Notes: generated by a model not told the origin, from the sequence alone. A stretch of 64,000 nucleotides of DNA from Sphingobacterium sp. CZ-2 (GCF_004526235.1 NZ_CP038159.1:1-64000), one strand, 5' to 3'. Positions 1 through 10,419 are shown, counted from the stretch's first letter. Made by a program: numbers and translations.

Positions 1-19
1 CAAGTCTTTATTCTCTTAC

Positions 20-1447
20 CTAAGAAGCTTTCAGCTTCTTCTGTATATCCTGAACATACGTCTTAAATTTCTTATCCGTCTCAATCAAATCCTCTACCGT
101 CTGACAAGCATAAATCACCGTAGAATGATCCCTTCCACCAAAGAAATTACCAATACTCTTCAAGGATGATTTCGTATGGTTCTTCGCCAGGTACATGGAA
201 ATCTGTCTTGCCTGTACAATCTCCCTCTTCCTTACCTTCGATTTCACCATTTCCACAGGAACCTCAAAATATTCACAAACCAACTTCTGGATATACTCCA
301 TAGAAATCTCCTTATGCGTATTCTTCACAAAGTTCTTCAACATTGATTTGGCAAGATTCAAATCAATCTCCCGTTTATTCAATGTAGATTGCGCCAGTAA
401 AGAAACCATAGCACCTTCCAATTCCCTTACACTATTATCAATCTGATTCGCCACATATTCCACCACATTCTCCGGCAATTCAATACCATCCGAATACATT
501 TTCTTTTTCAAGATCGCCATTCTGGTCTCCAAATCTGGAACCTGAATATCGGCGGATAATCCCCATTTAAAACGGCTCAATAAACGCTCCTCTAATCCGG
601 ATAGATCTTTAGGTGCTTTATCTGATGTTAAAATGATCTGTTTTCCAGTTTGGTGTAGGTGATTGAATATATGGAAGAAAATATCCTGTGTCTTTTCCTT
701 ACCTGCAAAATTGTGCACATCATCCATAATGATCACATCCATCGCTTGATAGAAGTTCACAAAATCGTTGATAGTATTGTTCTTCAGGGAATCCACAAAT
801 TGTTGACAGAATTTCTCACAAGATACATAGATAACCAATTTGTCCGGTAAATTACGTTTGATCTCATTACCAATAGCCTGAGCCAGGTGGGTTTTTCCCA
901 ATCCTACATCACCATAGACCATCAGTGGGTTGAAAGAAGTACCTCCAGGCTTGTTTGCTACCGCAAAACCGGCAGAACGCGCCAAACGGTTACACTCACC
1001 TTCAATAAAATTATCAAATGTATAGTTTTGGTTTAATTGTGGATCCACATGCATCTTCTTCAACCCCGGGAATACAAATGGATTCTTGAAATCCTTATTG
1101 ATCGCTACAGGGATTGGAATAGATTGTTTCTTTCCTTCCGCACCATTTCCATTAGAAGGCATGTTCGTGGTATAAGGTGTGTTGGCAGAAGATTTCTCCA
1201 CCACAATATTATACTCCAAACGACCTTGCTCTCCTAAGAACTTTTTAACTGTTTTTCTGAGGATACCAACATAATGCTCTTCCAACCACTCGTAGAAAAA
1301 CAAACTTGGTACTTGAATAGTTAAAACGTTTCCTTCAAGACGTACAGCTTTAACGGGCTCGAACCATGTTTTAAAACTTTGCGTTGGAATGTTATCTTTT
1401 ATGACTGAAAGACAATTTTCCCAAACACTTGTACACGTTTTTTCCAT
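20..1447 (-). CDS. dnaA: Chromosomal replication initiator DnaA
   Basis: DnaA is the AAA+ ATPase that binds DnaA boxes and opens oriC. The 475-residue protein has an N-terminal helicase-interaction domain, a low-complexity linker (about residues 88-115), a Walker A motif GDVGLGKTH near residues 179-187, Walker B with DD near 242-243, and the C-terminal DnaA signature GGRDHSTV that reads DnaA boxes. The start is placed at 1447 (MEKTC) rather than 13 codons upstream at 1486, because related proteins begin with this MEKTC block. The 5' flank is a long AT-rich gap with only one imperfect DnaA box, so the origin is probably not here but near 11.6 kb. Family assignment is certain; the exact start is inferred. 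Confidence 0.97.
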   Translation of the reverse strand: MEKTCTSVWENCLSVIKDNIPTQSFKTWFEPVKAVRLEGNVLTIQVPSLFFYEWLEEHYVGILRKTVKKFLGEQGRLEYNIVVEKSSANTPYTTNMPSNGNGAEGKKQSIPIPVAINKDFKNPFVFPGLKKMHVDPQLNQNYTFDNFIEGECNRLARSAGFAVANKPGGTSFNPLMVYGDVGLGKTHLAQAIGNEIKRNLPDKLVIYVSCEKFCQQFVDSLKNNTINDFVNFYQAMDVIIMDDVHNFAGKEKTQDIFFHIFNHLHQTGKQIILTSDKAPKDLSGLEERLLSRFKWGLSADIQVPDLETRMAILKKKMYSDGIELPENVVEYVANQIDNSVRELEGAMVSLLAQSTLNKREIDLNLAKSMLKNFVKNTHKEISMEYIQKLVCEYFEVPVEMVKSKVRKREIVQARQISMYLAKNHTKSSLKSIGNFFGGRDHSTVIYACQTVEDLIETDKKFKTYVQDIQKKLKAS

Positions 1448-1801
1448 TCTGTTTTTGTTAATAACTTGATAACCAATATTTGACAAAAATCTTGTTTATA
1501 ACTTTTGCCTACAACGAATATGACAAAAAAATTTGAGCTAAAAAATTAAAAAATCAAAAAAACAAGATATCACTGTTATTCAATGAATTATAAGCATTTT
1601 TTAGCAATTTTCCCCTTAAAATGTTAAGCAAAATTATTTTATTAACATATTGAATTCCGATAAGAAATTTTTTACATTATAGATGAAAATTTAAGGCTGT
1701 AGATTTAGATTGTGGAAAACTTTTAACTTAAAAAAGGGGTACCAATGGCACCCCTTTCCTATATTTTCTAATTCTTTGAATAACCGCTTATTCTTAAGCA
1801 A
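1448..1801. other. AT-rich dnaA-dxs intergenic region
   Basis: This gap of about 350 bases lies between dxs and dnaA, both on the minus strand, and must hold the dnaA promoter. A TAATTTTG (-7 type) motif reads toward dnaA at 1629-1636. Only one degenerate DnaA box (TGTGGAAAA, from 1711) is visible, and there is no cluster of boxes. The dxs terminator lies at its right end. Confidence 0.5.
1728..1758 (-). terminator. Rho-independent terminator after dxs
   Basis: On the minus strand a GC-rich stem (aaggggtgcc / ggtacccctt) is followed by a run of T. It lies about 45 bases past the dxs stop codon. Confidence 0.8.
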
Positions 1802-3730
1802 TTATCCGACCAAACTTTCTGTTTTTATTCCTTTTGTCATTTTACGAACCTGCAATTCAATACCTGTGGCATCATAACCACAAATCTGCCATAGCTCGGC
1901 TTGCTCTCCATGCTCCACAATACCATCCGGGATACCCAAACGTACTACTTCGGCCTGGTAATGATGATCTACCATGAACTCCAGAATCGCCGATCCGATA
2001 CCGCCCGGTAAACAACCGTCCTCTACCGTAATCACCTTTTTATATTTCTTGAATACTTCGTGCAATAATTCCTCGTCCAACGGTTTGGCAAAACGCATAT
2101 CGTAATGCGCAGGATGTATACCGTCCTCTCTTAATCTTACTATGGCTTTGCAGGCCTCATTTCCGATACTTCCGAAACTCAGGATAGCAATCTCCTCACC
2201 ATCGCATATTTTACGGCCCTTACCAACTTCAATTTCTTTGAAAGGAAGTTTCCAGTCGGGCATCACCCCATTACCTCTAGGATAACGGATGGTAAATGGT
2301 CCTTTATCCGGCAATTGTGCAGTGTACATTAAATTACGTAGTTCTTCTTCATTCATCGGCGAAGAAACTACCATATTAGGTATACAACGCATATAAGCAA
2401 TGTCATAAGCGCCATGATGGGTTGGACCATCAGCGCCTACCAATCCGGCACGATCCAAACAGAAGATTACATTCAGGTTCTGTAAGGCCACATCATGGAT
2501 CACCTGATCAAATGCCCTCTGCATAAAGGAGGAATAGATATTACAGAAAGGTACCAAGCCCTGGGCAGCAAGACCCGCACTGAACGTAACGGCATGTTGT
2601 TCTGCAATACCGACATCAAAGGCCCTTTCCGGCATCGCCTTCATCATGATGTTCATCGATGAACCGGAAGGCATTGCTGGGGTAATACCCATGATCTTAT
2701 CATTTTTCTCCGCCAATTCAACCAAGGTATGTCCAAAAACATCCTGATATTTTGGTGGCTGTGGCTTATCACTAACCGATTTCTTGATCTCACCGGTGAT
2801 CTTATCGAATAGACCTGGTGCATGCCACTTGGTCTGATCTTTTTCAGCCAAGGCATAGCCCTTTCCTTTCACCGTAACAACGTGTAAAAGTTTAGGTCCA
2901 TTGATATGTTTCAAATCCTCAATGGTTTTGACCAATTTATTCACATCATGTCCATCAACTGGACCGAAATACCTGAAATTTAATGATTCGAACAGGTTGG
3001 AGTTCTTCAATAAGGTGCCTTTGATGCTCAGCTCGAGCTTTTTCGCCCAACCATAGGCATTTGGACCGTTCTTAGAGATCTTCGCTAATACAGCTACCAG
3101 ATCGTCCCGAAAACGATTATAGCTCTTAGAAGTGGTAATACTGGTCAGGTATTCCTTCATTGCCCCAACATTGGGGTCGATCGACATGCAGTTGTCGTTC
3201 AGAATAACCAACAGGTTGGATTTTTCGATTCCGGCATGGTTTAATGCTTCGAAGGCCATACCGCCGGTCAATGCACCATCTCCAATGATGGCCACATGTT
3301 GGCGATCTGTCTCTCCTTTATACGCCGAAGCAACCGCCATTCCTAAAGCAGCAGAAATGGAAGTGGAAGAGTGGCCAACACCAAAAGCATCGTATTCACT
3401 CTCGCTACGTTTCGGAAAACCAGAGAGACCACCCAATATACGGTTGGTATGAAAATTATCCCTTCTACCGGTTAATATTTTGTGACCATAAGCCTGGTGG
3501 CCTACGTCAAAAAGTACCTGATCATAGGGCGTATTTAGGGCATAATGCAATGCTACGGTCAACTCCACAACACCTAAACTCGCCGCAAAATGTCCGCCAT
3601 TTACGGATACAATATCTATAATATATTGCCTTAACTCTTTACAAACCTCTTCTAAATCAGACTCTTTAAACTGCCTAAGATCAGAAGGGTATTGAATTTT
3701 CTGTAATAGCGGTCCTGCTTCTACCTGCAT
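1802..3730 (-). CDS. dxs: 1-deoxy-D-xylulose-5-phosphate synthase
   Basis: Dxs condenses pyruvate and glyceraldehyde 3-phosphate to DXP, the first step of the MEP isoprenoid pathway, which also feeds thiamine and pyridoxal synthesis. At 642 residues it has the usual family length. Visible features are the N-terminal [12 protein letters not shown] and [10 protein letters not shown] blocks, the thiamine-diphosphate motif [13 protein letters not shown], the transketolase pyrimidine-binding block with FCLDRAG and GPTHHG, and a C-terminal transketolase domain. It is a stand-alone unit with its own terminator, downstream of dnaA on the same strand. The assignment is firm. Confidence 0.97.
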   Translation of the reverse strand: MQVEAGPLLQKIQYPSDLRQFKESDLEEVCKELRQYIIDIVSVNGGHFAASLGVVELTVALHYALNTPYDQVLFDVGHQAYGHKILTGRRDNFHTNRILGGLSGFPKRSESEYDAFGVGHSSTSISAALGMAVASAYKGETDRQHVAIIGDGALTGGMAFEALNHAGIEKSNLLVILNDNCMSIDPNVGAMKEYLTSITTSKSYNRFRDDLVAVLAKISKNGPNAYGWAKKLELSIKGTLLKNSNLFESLNFRYFGPVDGHDVNKLVKTIEDLKHINGPKLLHVVTVKGKGYALAEKDQTKWHAPGLFDKITGEIKKSVSDKPQPPKYQDVFGHTLVELAEKNDKIMGITPAMPSGSSMNIMMKAMPERAFDVGIAEQHAVTFSAGLAAQGLVPFCNIYSSFMQRAFDQVIHDVALQNLNVIFCLDRAGLVGADGPTHHGAYDIAYMRCIPNMVVSSPMNEEELRNLMYTAQLPDKGPFTIRYPRGNGVMPDWKLPFKEIEVGKGRKICDGEEIAILSFGSIGNEACKAIVRLREDGIHPAHYDMRFAKPLDEELLHEVFKKYKKVITVEDGCLPGGIGSAILEFMVDHHYQAEVVRLGIPDGIVEHGEQAELWQICGYDATGIELQVRKMTKGIKTESLVG

Positions 3731-3823
3731 AACGTGAAAATTTTCGAAATAAGTTACAAAGTAACAATTAATTCCATTAACATACGGTATATATATACAA
3801 TTTTATAATCCTGTTTGTTTTCT

Positions 3824-3831
3824 TAATTTTG
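3824..3831 (+). promoter_or_regulatory. TAnnTTTG promoter of scpA
   Basis: TAATTTTG matches the Bacteroidota -7 consensus and lies 10 bases before the scpA ATG. No clear -33 element is seen. Confidence 0.5.
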
Positions 3832-3841
3832 ATGCCAATTC

Positions 3842-4591
3842 ATGGATACGACAAACTACGAGATCAAACTGGAACAATTTGAAGGTCCTTTCGACCTGTT
3901 GTTATTCTTCATCGAACGCGATGAACTGGATATCCATGAAATCCCCATATCAAAAATTACGGACGATTTCCTGGAATATATCCAGCATATGCAGTCCCTG
4001 AACATTGAATTGGCTTCCGAATTTATTTTTGTGGCTTCTACCCTAATGCGTATCAAGGCCAAAATGCTCCTTCCAAGACCGGATCTCGATGAAAATGAGA
4101 ATGAAATCGATCTTAAAAAGGAATTGGTGCAGAAGCTTTTGCTCTATAAACAGTTCAAAGAAGTCTGTGAGGAGCTAAAAATCATGGAAGAGAATCGCAC
4201 GAAACTTTATGAACGGGGAAATACGGCTTTCGACCTTAAATTGGCCAATACCGGCATTCGTTCCATTGAAGAAGATCTGGCTTCCTTTGACCTGTACAAA
4301 CTGATGTTGGTCTATGAACGCCTGATGTATACCTATTCGCACAAGATCCAAGAGGTAAAACATACCGTCATCAAATATCCTTATACCATTGAACAGCAGA
4401 AAAAAGCCATTGCTGAGCTCATTGACATCAACAATACCATGGATTTTTCTGCCCTAAAAGCAAATTCTGAAAATAAAGTTCAATTTGTCTATAATTTCCT
4501 AGCGGTTCTGGAAATGCTCCAACAAAAGATATTGGATATTCAGATCGGATTGGGCTATAATAATTTCTGGATAGAAAAACGCGTCTCCTAA
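3842..4591 (+). CDS. scpA: Segregation and condensation protein A
   Basis: ScpA is the kleisin subunit that bridges the SMC heads in the bacterial condensin complex and acts in chromosome compaction and segregation. The 249-residue protein starts with the conserved EQFEGPFDLLLFFIE block and continues with the helical IPISKITDDFLEYI and ASEFIFVASTLMRIKAKMLL segments, which are diagnostic of the family. Its length is typical. The scpB partner is not adjacent in this window. The gene is convergent with the enoyl-CoA hydratase gene, and the two 3' ends overlap by four bases. The assignment is firm. Confidence 0.95.
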   Translation: MDTTNYEIKLEQFEGPFDLLLFFIERDELDIHEIPISKITDDFLEYIQHMQSLNIELASEFIFVASTLMRIKAKMLLPRPDLDENENEIDLKKELVQKLLLYKQFKEVCEELKIMEENRTKLYERGNTAFDLKLANTGIRSIEEDLASFDLYKLMLVYERLMYTYSHKIQEVKHTVIKYPYTIEQQKKAIAELIDINNTMDFSALKANSENKVQFVYNFLAVLEMLQQKILDIQIGLGYNNFWIEKRVS

Positions 4592-5334
4592 GGTTTCTTG
4601 ATTCCTGATTGGATCTGCTGCTTCACTTCTTCCCGATCTTTCAATTGCTCTAGGCAGGACAACAGATAATCGTATTGCTTCGCACTTTCCATATCGCGGA
4701 TCGCCTTTAGCGCATCGGCTCCAGCCTGCATCGCAAAGGTACTTTTCTGCGCAAATGATGCAATAAATTCCTGTATTTCCTCATCGGATTTGATACCATC
4801 CAATATGCCGAATTCCATCGCCTTTTCACTTCCAAAAGCGTTAGGGTCAAGACATAGCTGCATGATCTTTTTTTCGGACATGACCCGTGATAGACTGGCC
4901 ATAACCTGGAAAGGAAATATGCCAAACGATAGTTCTGGGAGTTTGAATTGCACTTCTTTTTTGGCAAAAACATAGGTACAGCCCAAAATATAGAGAAACC
5001 CTCCGGCGATCACATCACCATCCAAGATGGCAATGGAGGGTTTGTTGAATTGATCAAAAACCTCACCCAAGGATATATTTTTATTTTCAATAGCTGGATT
5101 CAATTGATCCAAGCTTCTGTCCTGATAGGTCTTCAGATCCATTCCAGCACAGAAAACAGGTCCTTTAGCCTGTAATACCAATAAATTGACCGTCGGATTT
5201 TGTTTTGCCTCTTCTAGCGCATAAGCCAACTCATTGACCATCGTAGGCGTAAAGGCATTGCGTTTGGCCTCTCTATCCAAGGTCAGGTAAAAGACATGGC
5301 CCTCAACTTTTGTGGAAATAAAATTATACTTCAT
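4588..5334 (-). CDS. Enoyl-CoA hydratase/isomerase family protein
   Basis: This 248-residue crotonase-fold protein has the oxyanion-hole region FCAGMDLKTY (about residues 61-70) and the second conserved block around AGGFLYILGCTYVFA, followed by PELSFGIFPF. It overlaps the end of the HMG-CoA lyase gene by 11 bases, so the two are translationally coupled. The neighbouring lyase, acyl-CoA dehydrogenase and carboxyltransferase suggest a role in leucine/isovalerate degradation (methylglutaconyl-CoA hydration), but substrate cannot be read from sequence in this family. Family certain, specific reaction inferred. Confidence 0.88.
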   Translation of the reverse strand: MKYNFISTKVEGHVFYLTLDREAKRNAFTPTMVNELAYALEEAKQNPTVNLLVLQAKGPVFCAGMDLKTYQDRSLDQLNPAIENKNISLGEVFDQFNKPSIAILDGDVIAGGFLYILGCTYVFAKKEVQFKLPELSFGIFPFQVMASLSRVMSEKKIMQLCLDPNAFGSEKAMEFGILDGIKSDEEIQEFIASFAQKSTFAMQAGADALKAIRDMESAKQYDYLLSCLEQLKDREEVKQQIQSGIKKP

Positions 5335-6175
5335 TGTTTATCAAATCTTGGAATCCCTGCATCAATTTCGCTGCCTGCTCAAAGGTACCTTTCTGGAAAC
5401 GATCGATCAATAATTCCGTCGGAATATTACCTACCAGGTCATCCTTGGCAAAAGGACATCCACCATATCCCAAAATAGCCCCTTCAAAACGTCTGCATCC
5501 CGCATCAAAGGCCGCATTGACCTTCAACAAGGCATTTTCTATGGCAGAATGTAGGTGTGCACTGAATGGAATTTCTTGAAATTCTTGTTTCAACTTCAGG
5601 AAAAGATCTTTTACTACCTCTGGTGTGGCTTCAGCAGTGGTATCCGCAATGGAGAAATTCTTCACTCCAGCATGCTTCAGCTTATTGACCCAATCCAATA
5701 CCAGGTCGGTATCCCAATGATCTTGATAAGGATTACCAAAAGCCATCGATATATACACCACCAACTCCTGGTTCCCTTTGGAAGCCAATAAATCCTGTAT
5801 ACTTCTCACAGTATCAAAAGCCTGCGCTATCGTACTGTTCGTGTTGTTCCTTTGGAATGTTTCAGAAATAGAAAAGGGATAGCCTAAATAATCTATCCTT
5901 CCCAATTCTACGCCTCTTTCAGCTCCTTTATAGTTTGCAATAATGGCCAACAATTTCGTGTCAGAAGGGTTCAATCCTTCCAACACTTCTTGGGTATCCG
6001 CCATTTGAGGTACTGCTTTCGGAGATACGAGACTTCCAAAATCAATACAATCAAATAGCTTGCTTTCCAACAAGCTATTGATGTATGTTATCTTTTTTGA
6101 GGTAGGAATCTGCACCTTCATGCCTTGAATGGCATCTCGAGGACAGTCTACCAAACTAATGGATTGATTAAGCAT
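5324..6175 (-). CDS. Hydroxymethylglutaryl-CoA lyase
   Basis: This enzyme cleaves HMG-CoA to acetyl-CoA and acetoacetate, the last step of leucine catabolism. The HMGL-like TIM barrel shows the catalytic Arg block CPRDAIQG near the N terminus, the metal-binding HxH in SAHLH, and the C-terminal active-site loop GGCPFAK with its catalytic cysteine. The usual DTxG after HxH is replaced (HLHSAIEN), a variation from the textbook enzyme. The start at 6175 (MLNQSIS) is preferred over 6196; both overlap the acyl-CoA dehydrogenase 3' end. It is the middle gene of a three-gene minus-strand operon. Confidence 0.87.
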   Translation of the reverse strand: MLNQSISLVDCPRDAIQGMKVQIPTSKKITYINSLLESKLFDCIDFGSLVSPKAVPQMADTQEVLEGLNPSDTKLLAIIANYKGAERGVELGRIDYLGYPFSISETFQRNNTNSTIAQAFDTVRSIQDLLASKGNQELVVYISMAFGNPYQDHWDTDLVLDWVNKLKHAGVKNFSIADTTAEATPEVVKDLFLKLKQEFQEIPFSAHLHSAIENALLKVNAAFDAGCRRFEGAILGYGGCPFAKDDLVGNIPTELLIDRFQKGTFEQAAKLMQGFQDLINNEV

Positions 6176-7316
6176 CTTTCTTGATTTCTCTTGCAATCAC
6201 CATCCGCTGAATGGAACTTGTTCCTTCACCAATGGTACATAATTTTGCATCCCTAAAATATTTCTCAGCCGGGAAATCCTTGGTAAAACCATATCCCCCC
6301 AATATCTGAACACCATCATTGGATACTTCAACAGCAACTTCAGAAGCAAAAAGTTTCGCCATAGCGCCTTCTTTTGTTACTTTTTTACCATGATCTTTCA
6401 GATAACCTGCCTGGCGGATCAATAATTCCGAAGCATTGATCTTGGTCGCCATATCCGCTAAATTAAAACCAACCGCTTGAAAATCAAAAATCTTAGTTTG
6501 GAACTGTTCTCTTTCATTGGCATATTTCAACGCGCATTCGTAGGCGCCACGGGCAATACCCAAGGATAAAGCAGCAATGGAAATACGACCTCCATCCAAT
6601 AATTTCAAGGCCTGTACAAAACCATCCCCAATCTCACCGATCAACTGATCTTTGTGTATACGACAATCTTCGAAGAACAAACTACCGGTTTCTGAAGCAC
6701 GCATGCCTAATTTATCCATTTTAGCTCCAGCAGAAAAACCTGGTGTTCCTTTTTCAACGATAAAAGCAGAAATTCCTTTTTTATCTCCTTTTTCACCGGT
6801 TCTCGCCATCACCACAGCCACATCACCTGATATAGCGTGGGTGATAAATGTTTTATCGCCATTCAATACGAAATAATCTCCATCAGCTACCGCTACGGTA
6901 TTCATACCGCCTGCATCAGATCCAGATCCAGGTTCTGTTAATCCCCAAGCTCCTAGCCATTCTCCGCTAGCCAACTTCGGTAAATATTTCTTTTTCTGCT
7001 CTTCGTTCGCAAAACTTAAGATATGGTTTGTACAAAGGGAATTATGGGCAGCAACGGATAATCCGATCGATCCACAAACCTTAGATATTTCATCTAAAAT
7101 CGTGATGTACTCCTGGTAACTAAGGCCTGAACCACCATATTGTTCAGGAACAATAATACCCATGAATCCATGCTCACCAAGCTTTTTGAATAAATCTTTA
7201 GGGAAAATCTGTGCCTCATCCCATTCCATCACATGGGGTTTAATGTAGGTGTTCGCAAAATTACGCGCACTTTCCTTTACCATTGACAATTGTTCGTCAG
7301 AATCAACGTAATGCAT
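6168..7316 (-). CDS. Acyl-CoA dehydrogenase
   Basis: A 382-residue FAD-dependent acyl-CoA dehydrogenase that passes electrons to ETF. Seen: the FAD/substrate block [14 protein letters not shown] in the middle domain, the conserved [13 protein letters not shown] helix, and a C-terminal [11 protein letters not shown]. The Glu of that last motif sits where the catalytic base of short/medium-chain enzymes lies, whereas classical isovaleryl-CoA dehydrogenase uses a Glu elsewhere. The neighbours suggest branched-chain acyl-CoA, but the active site leaves the substrate open. First gene of the operon with the HMG-CoA lyase and crotonase; divergent from the carboxyltransferase gene. Confidence 0.9.
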   Translation of the reverse strand: MHYVDSDEQLSMVKESARNFANTYIKPHVMEWDEAQIFPKDLFKKLGEHGFMGIIVPEQYGGSGLSYQEYITILDEISKVCGSIGLSVAAHNSLCTNHILSFANEEQKKKYLPKLASGEWLGAWGLTEPGSGSDAGGMNTVAVADGDYFVLNGDKTFITHAISGDVAVVMARTGEKGDKKGISAFIVEKGTPGFSAGAKMDKLGMRASETGSLFFEDCRIHKDQLIGEIGDGFVQALKLLDGGRISIAALSLGIARGAYECALKYANEREQFQTKIFDFQAVGFNLADMATKINASELLIRQAGYLKDHGKKVTKEGAMAKLFASEVAVEVSNDGVQILGGYGFTKDFPAEKYFRDAKLCTIGEGTSSIQRMVIAREIKKDA

Positions 7317-7450
7317 AATATTATTTTATTTTAGTTTATATTTGGGTTCTAATTATTTTTTACAAATATTATAAAAAACAAATTATATTTTATGATATTT
7401 AAAATAATTTAACGCTATAAACCTTTATATTTTATATAATTTCAATCGAA

Positions 7451-9058
7451 ATGCAACAACTTTTAGATGAACTTCGTAGGAAGCACGAGGACCTTGTTTT
7501 AGGTGGAGGATTAGATAAAATCCAAAAACAAAAGGAAAAGGGAAAAATGTCTGCTTGGGAGCGAATTGCCTATTTAATCGACGATGAGAGCCCATATGTA
7601 GAGATTGGAAGCTTCGCAGCAGATGGGCAATACCTGGAACATGGAGGCTGCCCGAACGCAGGTGTTGTCGTCGTGATGGGCTATGTAAAAGGAAGATTAT
7701 GTATCGTGGTTTCTAATGATGCAACCGTAAAAGCTGGAGCATGGTTTCCCATGACCTGTAAGAAGAACCTCCGAGCGCAGGAAATTGCGATGGAAAATCA
7801 TTTACCCATCATTTATTTGGTGGATTCTGCCGGGGTTTACCTACCGATGCAGGATGAAATATTTCCAGATAAGGAACATTTTGGACGAATTTTCAGGAAT
7901 AATGCCAAGATTTCAGCGATGGGGATTCCCCAGATTGCTGCAATCATGGGATCATGTGTTGCCGGTGGTGCCTACCTTCCGATCATGTCAGATTATGCCT
8001 TAATCGTGGAAGGTACGGGTTCGGTGTTTTTGGCGGGTTCTTACCTGGTGAAATCTTCTATTGGTGAGGTAATCGATAATGAAACATTGGGTGGGGCATC
8101 TACGCATTCTGAAATATCAGGTGTTACAGATAATAAATATCCGGATGATGAATCCTGCTTGGATGCCATTCGGAATATCGTGGATAAATTTGGAGAGGAA
8201 CCTAGGTATAAGTTTTCCAGAACTGAAGCTTTGGCACCGGAATATCCGGTGGAAAAGATCTATCAATATTTACCCGAAGACCGCTTAAAGCCTTATAATA
8301 TGTTGGAAATATTGAAGGCTATTGTGGATGAGGGAAGTATTGAGGAATATAAAAAGGATTATGGAAAGACGTTGATCTGTGCATTGGCACGGGTTGATGG
8401 TTGGGCGGTAGGTATTGTTGCCAATCAACGGGAAGTGGTGAAGGCGAAGAAGCCAGGAAATGCAACGGAAATGCAGATGGGAGGGGTTATCTATTCGGAT
8501 TCTGCGGATAAGGCAGCTCGGTTTATCATGAACTGTAATCAGCAGAAGATTCCTTTGGTATTCTTTCAGGATATAACGGGTTTTATGGTGGGTTCGAGAT
8601 CGGAACATGGCGGTATCATTAAAGATGGTGCTAAAATGGTGAATGCGATGGCGAATTCGGTAGTTCCAAAATTTACGTTTATGGTAGGGAATAGCTATGG
8701 AGCAGGAAATTATGCGATGTGTGGAAAAGCTTATGATCCAAGGTTGATCTATGCTTGGCCAACGGCGCAGATTGCGGTAATGAGTGGAGCATCTGCAGGA
8801 AAAACTTTATTGCAGATCCAGGAAGCAGCCTTGAAATCAAAGAATGTTACCCTTTCGGAAGAGGATAAGAATAAGTTATTGGCGGATATAGAAGCGAAAT
8901 ACAAGGCGCAGTTGAGTCCGTATTATGCGGCTAGTAGATTATGGGTTGATGGGGTGATTGATCCCGCAGAGACGCGGAAAATCATTTCTATGGGGATAGA
9001 AGCAGCTAGTCATAATGCTGACATGGGAAAATATAATGTTGGGGTGATACAGGTGTAG
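7451..9058 (+). CDS. Acyl-CoA carboxylase beta (carboxyltransferase) subunit
   Basis: A 535-residue carboxyltransferase subunit of a biotin-dependent acyl-CoA carboxylase. It has both halves of the crotonase-type fold: the N half with GGCPNAGVV and IPQIAAIMGSCVAGGAY, the C half with FFQDITGFMVGS and FMVGNSYGAGNYAMCG. Its closest recognisable type is methylcrotonoyl-CoA carboxylase beta, which fits the divergent leucine-catabolism operon. The biotin carboxylase/BCCP alpha subunit is not in this window, so the holoenzyme partner must be encoded elsewhere. Propionyl- or geranyl-CoA carboxylase are alternatives. Confidence 0.9.
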   Translation: MQQLLDELRRKHEDLVLGGGLDKIQKQKEKGKMSAWERIAYLIDDESPYVEIGSFAADGQYLEHGGCPNAGVVVVMGYVKGRLCIVVSNDATVKAGAWFPMTCKKNLRAQEIAMENHLPIIYLVDSAGVYLPMQDEIFPDKEHFGRIFRNNAKISAMGIPQIAAIMGSCVAGGAYLPIMSDYALIVEGTGSVFLAGSYLVKSSIGEVIDNETLGGASTHSEISGVTDNKYPDDESCLDAIRNIVDKFGEEPRYKFSRTEALAPEYPVEKIYQYLPEDRLKPYNMLEILKAIVDEGSIEEYKKDYGKTLICALARVDGWAVGIVANQREVVKAKKPGNATEMQMGGVIYSDSADKAARFIMNCNQQKIPLVFFQDITGFMVGSRSEHGGIIKDGAKMVNAMANSVVPKFTFMVGNSYGAGNYAMCGKAYDPRLIYAWPTAQIAVMSGASAGKTLLQIQEAALKSKNVTLSEEDKNKLLADIEAKYKAQLSPYYAASRLWVDGVIDPAETRKIISMGIEAASHNADMGKYNVGVIQV

Positions 9059-9061
9059 TTT

Positions 9062-9378
9062 TTAGATGATAGATATTAGATGATAGACCTGGTCCTTGGG
9101 AACCATTCGTCCTTGCCACTAGTCCGTCATTACCACTATTACGTCGTTGCCACTATTTCGTCATTGCGAGGAACGAAGCAATCTTTGGACTTTGTCATCC
9201 TGAGCTGTCTTTGTCATCCTGAGCGGAGTCGAAGGATCTGTACGGTTGTACAGCAACAGATGGTTCGACTACGCTCACCATGACATGCGGGAAGATTGCT
9301 TCGTCGTACCTCCTCGCAATGACGGGATATCGCAAAGTCAGGGAAAGGTCTATAATCTATAATCTAACATCTATAATC
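9062..9378. repeat. Composite intergenic repeat cassette
   Basis: The whole gap between the carboxyltransferase gene and thiL is repeat sequence. Imperfect outer inverted repeats (..atagacct at 9083-9090 against aggtctat.. near 9346) enclose a 17-bp tandem array, a dispersed repeat beginning cgtcattgcgaggaac (9159-9185), a second known-style repeat around tcatcctgagcggag (from 9213), and an inverted degenerate copy of the first (9292-9324). No gene is seen. It resembles a miniature or REP-like insertion. Confidence 0.7.
9108..9175 (+). repeat. Four 17-bp tandem repeat units
   Basis: Units start at 9108, 9125, 9142 and 9159, each with cgtc followed by a ttgccactatt-like tail. The last unit runs into the dispersed repeat. 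There are no spacers, so this is not CRISPR. Confidence 0.75.
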
Positions 9379-9379
9379 T

Positions 9380-10417
9380 TTAACTGAAAGCATTCCAGCC
9401 TTGAGCTGTAATATCATGCACATTCCCTGATTTAGAAATCATCTGGCATCCTGCTGATGCCTCCGTAATATGTCCAATCACGGAAATATCCAGCTGTCCT
9501 TTTACCTTATCATAATCCGATTGAGAAATGGTAAACAACAACTCATAATCTTCACCACCACTTAATGCACAAACCGTAGGATCCAATCCAAATTCCCTTG
9601 CCGTTTCATAGGTCATCGGATCAATAGGAATCTTCTCCTCATACAGTTTACAACCAACATTCGAAGCCTTACAGATATGCAAGATTTCCGATGCCAAGCC
9701 ATCCGAAACATCGATCATCGCATGCGGCTGGATCTCCAGATCCGCCAACAACTGCACAATATCCTTTCTGGCATCCGGCTTCAGCTGCCTTTCAATAATA
9801 TAATCTTTTCCTTCCAGATCAGGCTGTATACCAGGATTTTCCAAGAAAATCTGCTTTTCTCTTTCCAATAACTGCAGGCCAACATACGCTCCACCAAGAT
9901 CCCCAGAAACACATACCAAATCTCCTTCTTTCGCTCCAGAACGATAAGCAATCTTAGCTTCCTCTGCATAGCCCATACTGGTCACCGAAATCACCAATCC
10001 CTGCGCTGAAGTAGACGTATCCCCACCAATCAAATCCACATTATAATTCTGGCAAGCGATCAAAGCACCTTCATAAATTTCCTCCACCGCTTCCAAAGGA
10101 AACTTAGAGGATAATCCAATGGAAAAAGTAACCTGTGAAGCCATACCATTCATGGCATAAATATCACTCAGGTTAACCTGTATCGCCTTATATCCCAAAT
10201 GTTTAAGCGGGACATACCGTAAATCAAAATGAACATTCTCCAGCAAGAGATCCGTAGAAACCAAAACCTTCTGATTGGAAAAATCCAATACAGCGGCATC
10301 ATCTCCTACACCCTTGATGGTACTTTTTTGGGTGAGCTGAATATTCTTGGTCAGATGCTCGATCAGACCAAATTCACCCATTTCATTCAGATTTGTTTTT
10401 TCAATATTATCGAACAT
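9380..10417 (-). CDS. thiL: Thiamine-monophosphate kinase
   Basis: ThiL phosphorylates thiamine monophosphate to the active cofactor thiamine diphosphate. The 345-residue protein has the AIR-synthase/ThiL layout: N-terminal GVGDDAAVLDF ATP-Mg block, VSTDLLLENVHFDL, GGDTS, and CVSGDLGGAYVGLQLLE, then IDVSDGLASEI in the C half and SGGEDYELLF. It starts two bases after the nadA stop codon, so the two form an operon joining thiamine and NAD cofactor synthesis. The assignment is firm. Confidence 0.95.
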   Translation of the reverse strand: MFDNIEKTNLNEMGEFGLIEHLTKNIQLTQKSTIKGVGDDAAVLDFSNQKVLVSTDLLLENVHFDLRYVPLKHLGYKAIQVNLSDIYAMNGMASQVTFSIGLSSKFPLEAVEEIYEGALIACQNYNVDLIGGDTSTSAQGLVISVTSMGYAEEAKIAYRSGAKEGDLVCVSGDLGGAYVGLQLLEREKQIFLENPGIQPDLEGKDYIIERQLKPDARKDIVQLLADLEIQPHAMIDVSDGLASEILHICKASNVGCKLYEEKIPIDPMTYETAREFGLDPTVCALSGGEDYELLFTISQSDYDKVKGQLDISVIGHITEASAGCQMISKSGNVHDITAQGWNAFS

Positions 10418-10419
10418 AG

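Noticed and set aside
1448-1801. Origin of replication directly upstream of dnaA
   Set aside because: Only one degenerate DnaA box is visible there, compared with a cluster of consensus boxes between nadA and nadB.
3132-3452. 106-codon open frame antisense to dxs
   Set aside because: It is contained in dxs and reflects codon bias of that gene.
9108-9175. CRISPR array
   Set aside because: The 17-bp units are contiguous with no unique spacers, and there are no cas genes in the window.
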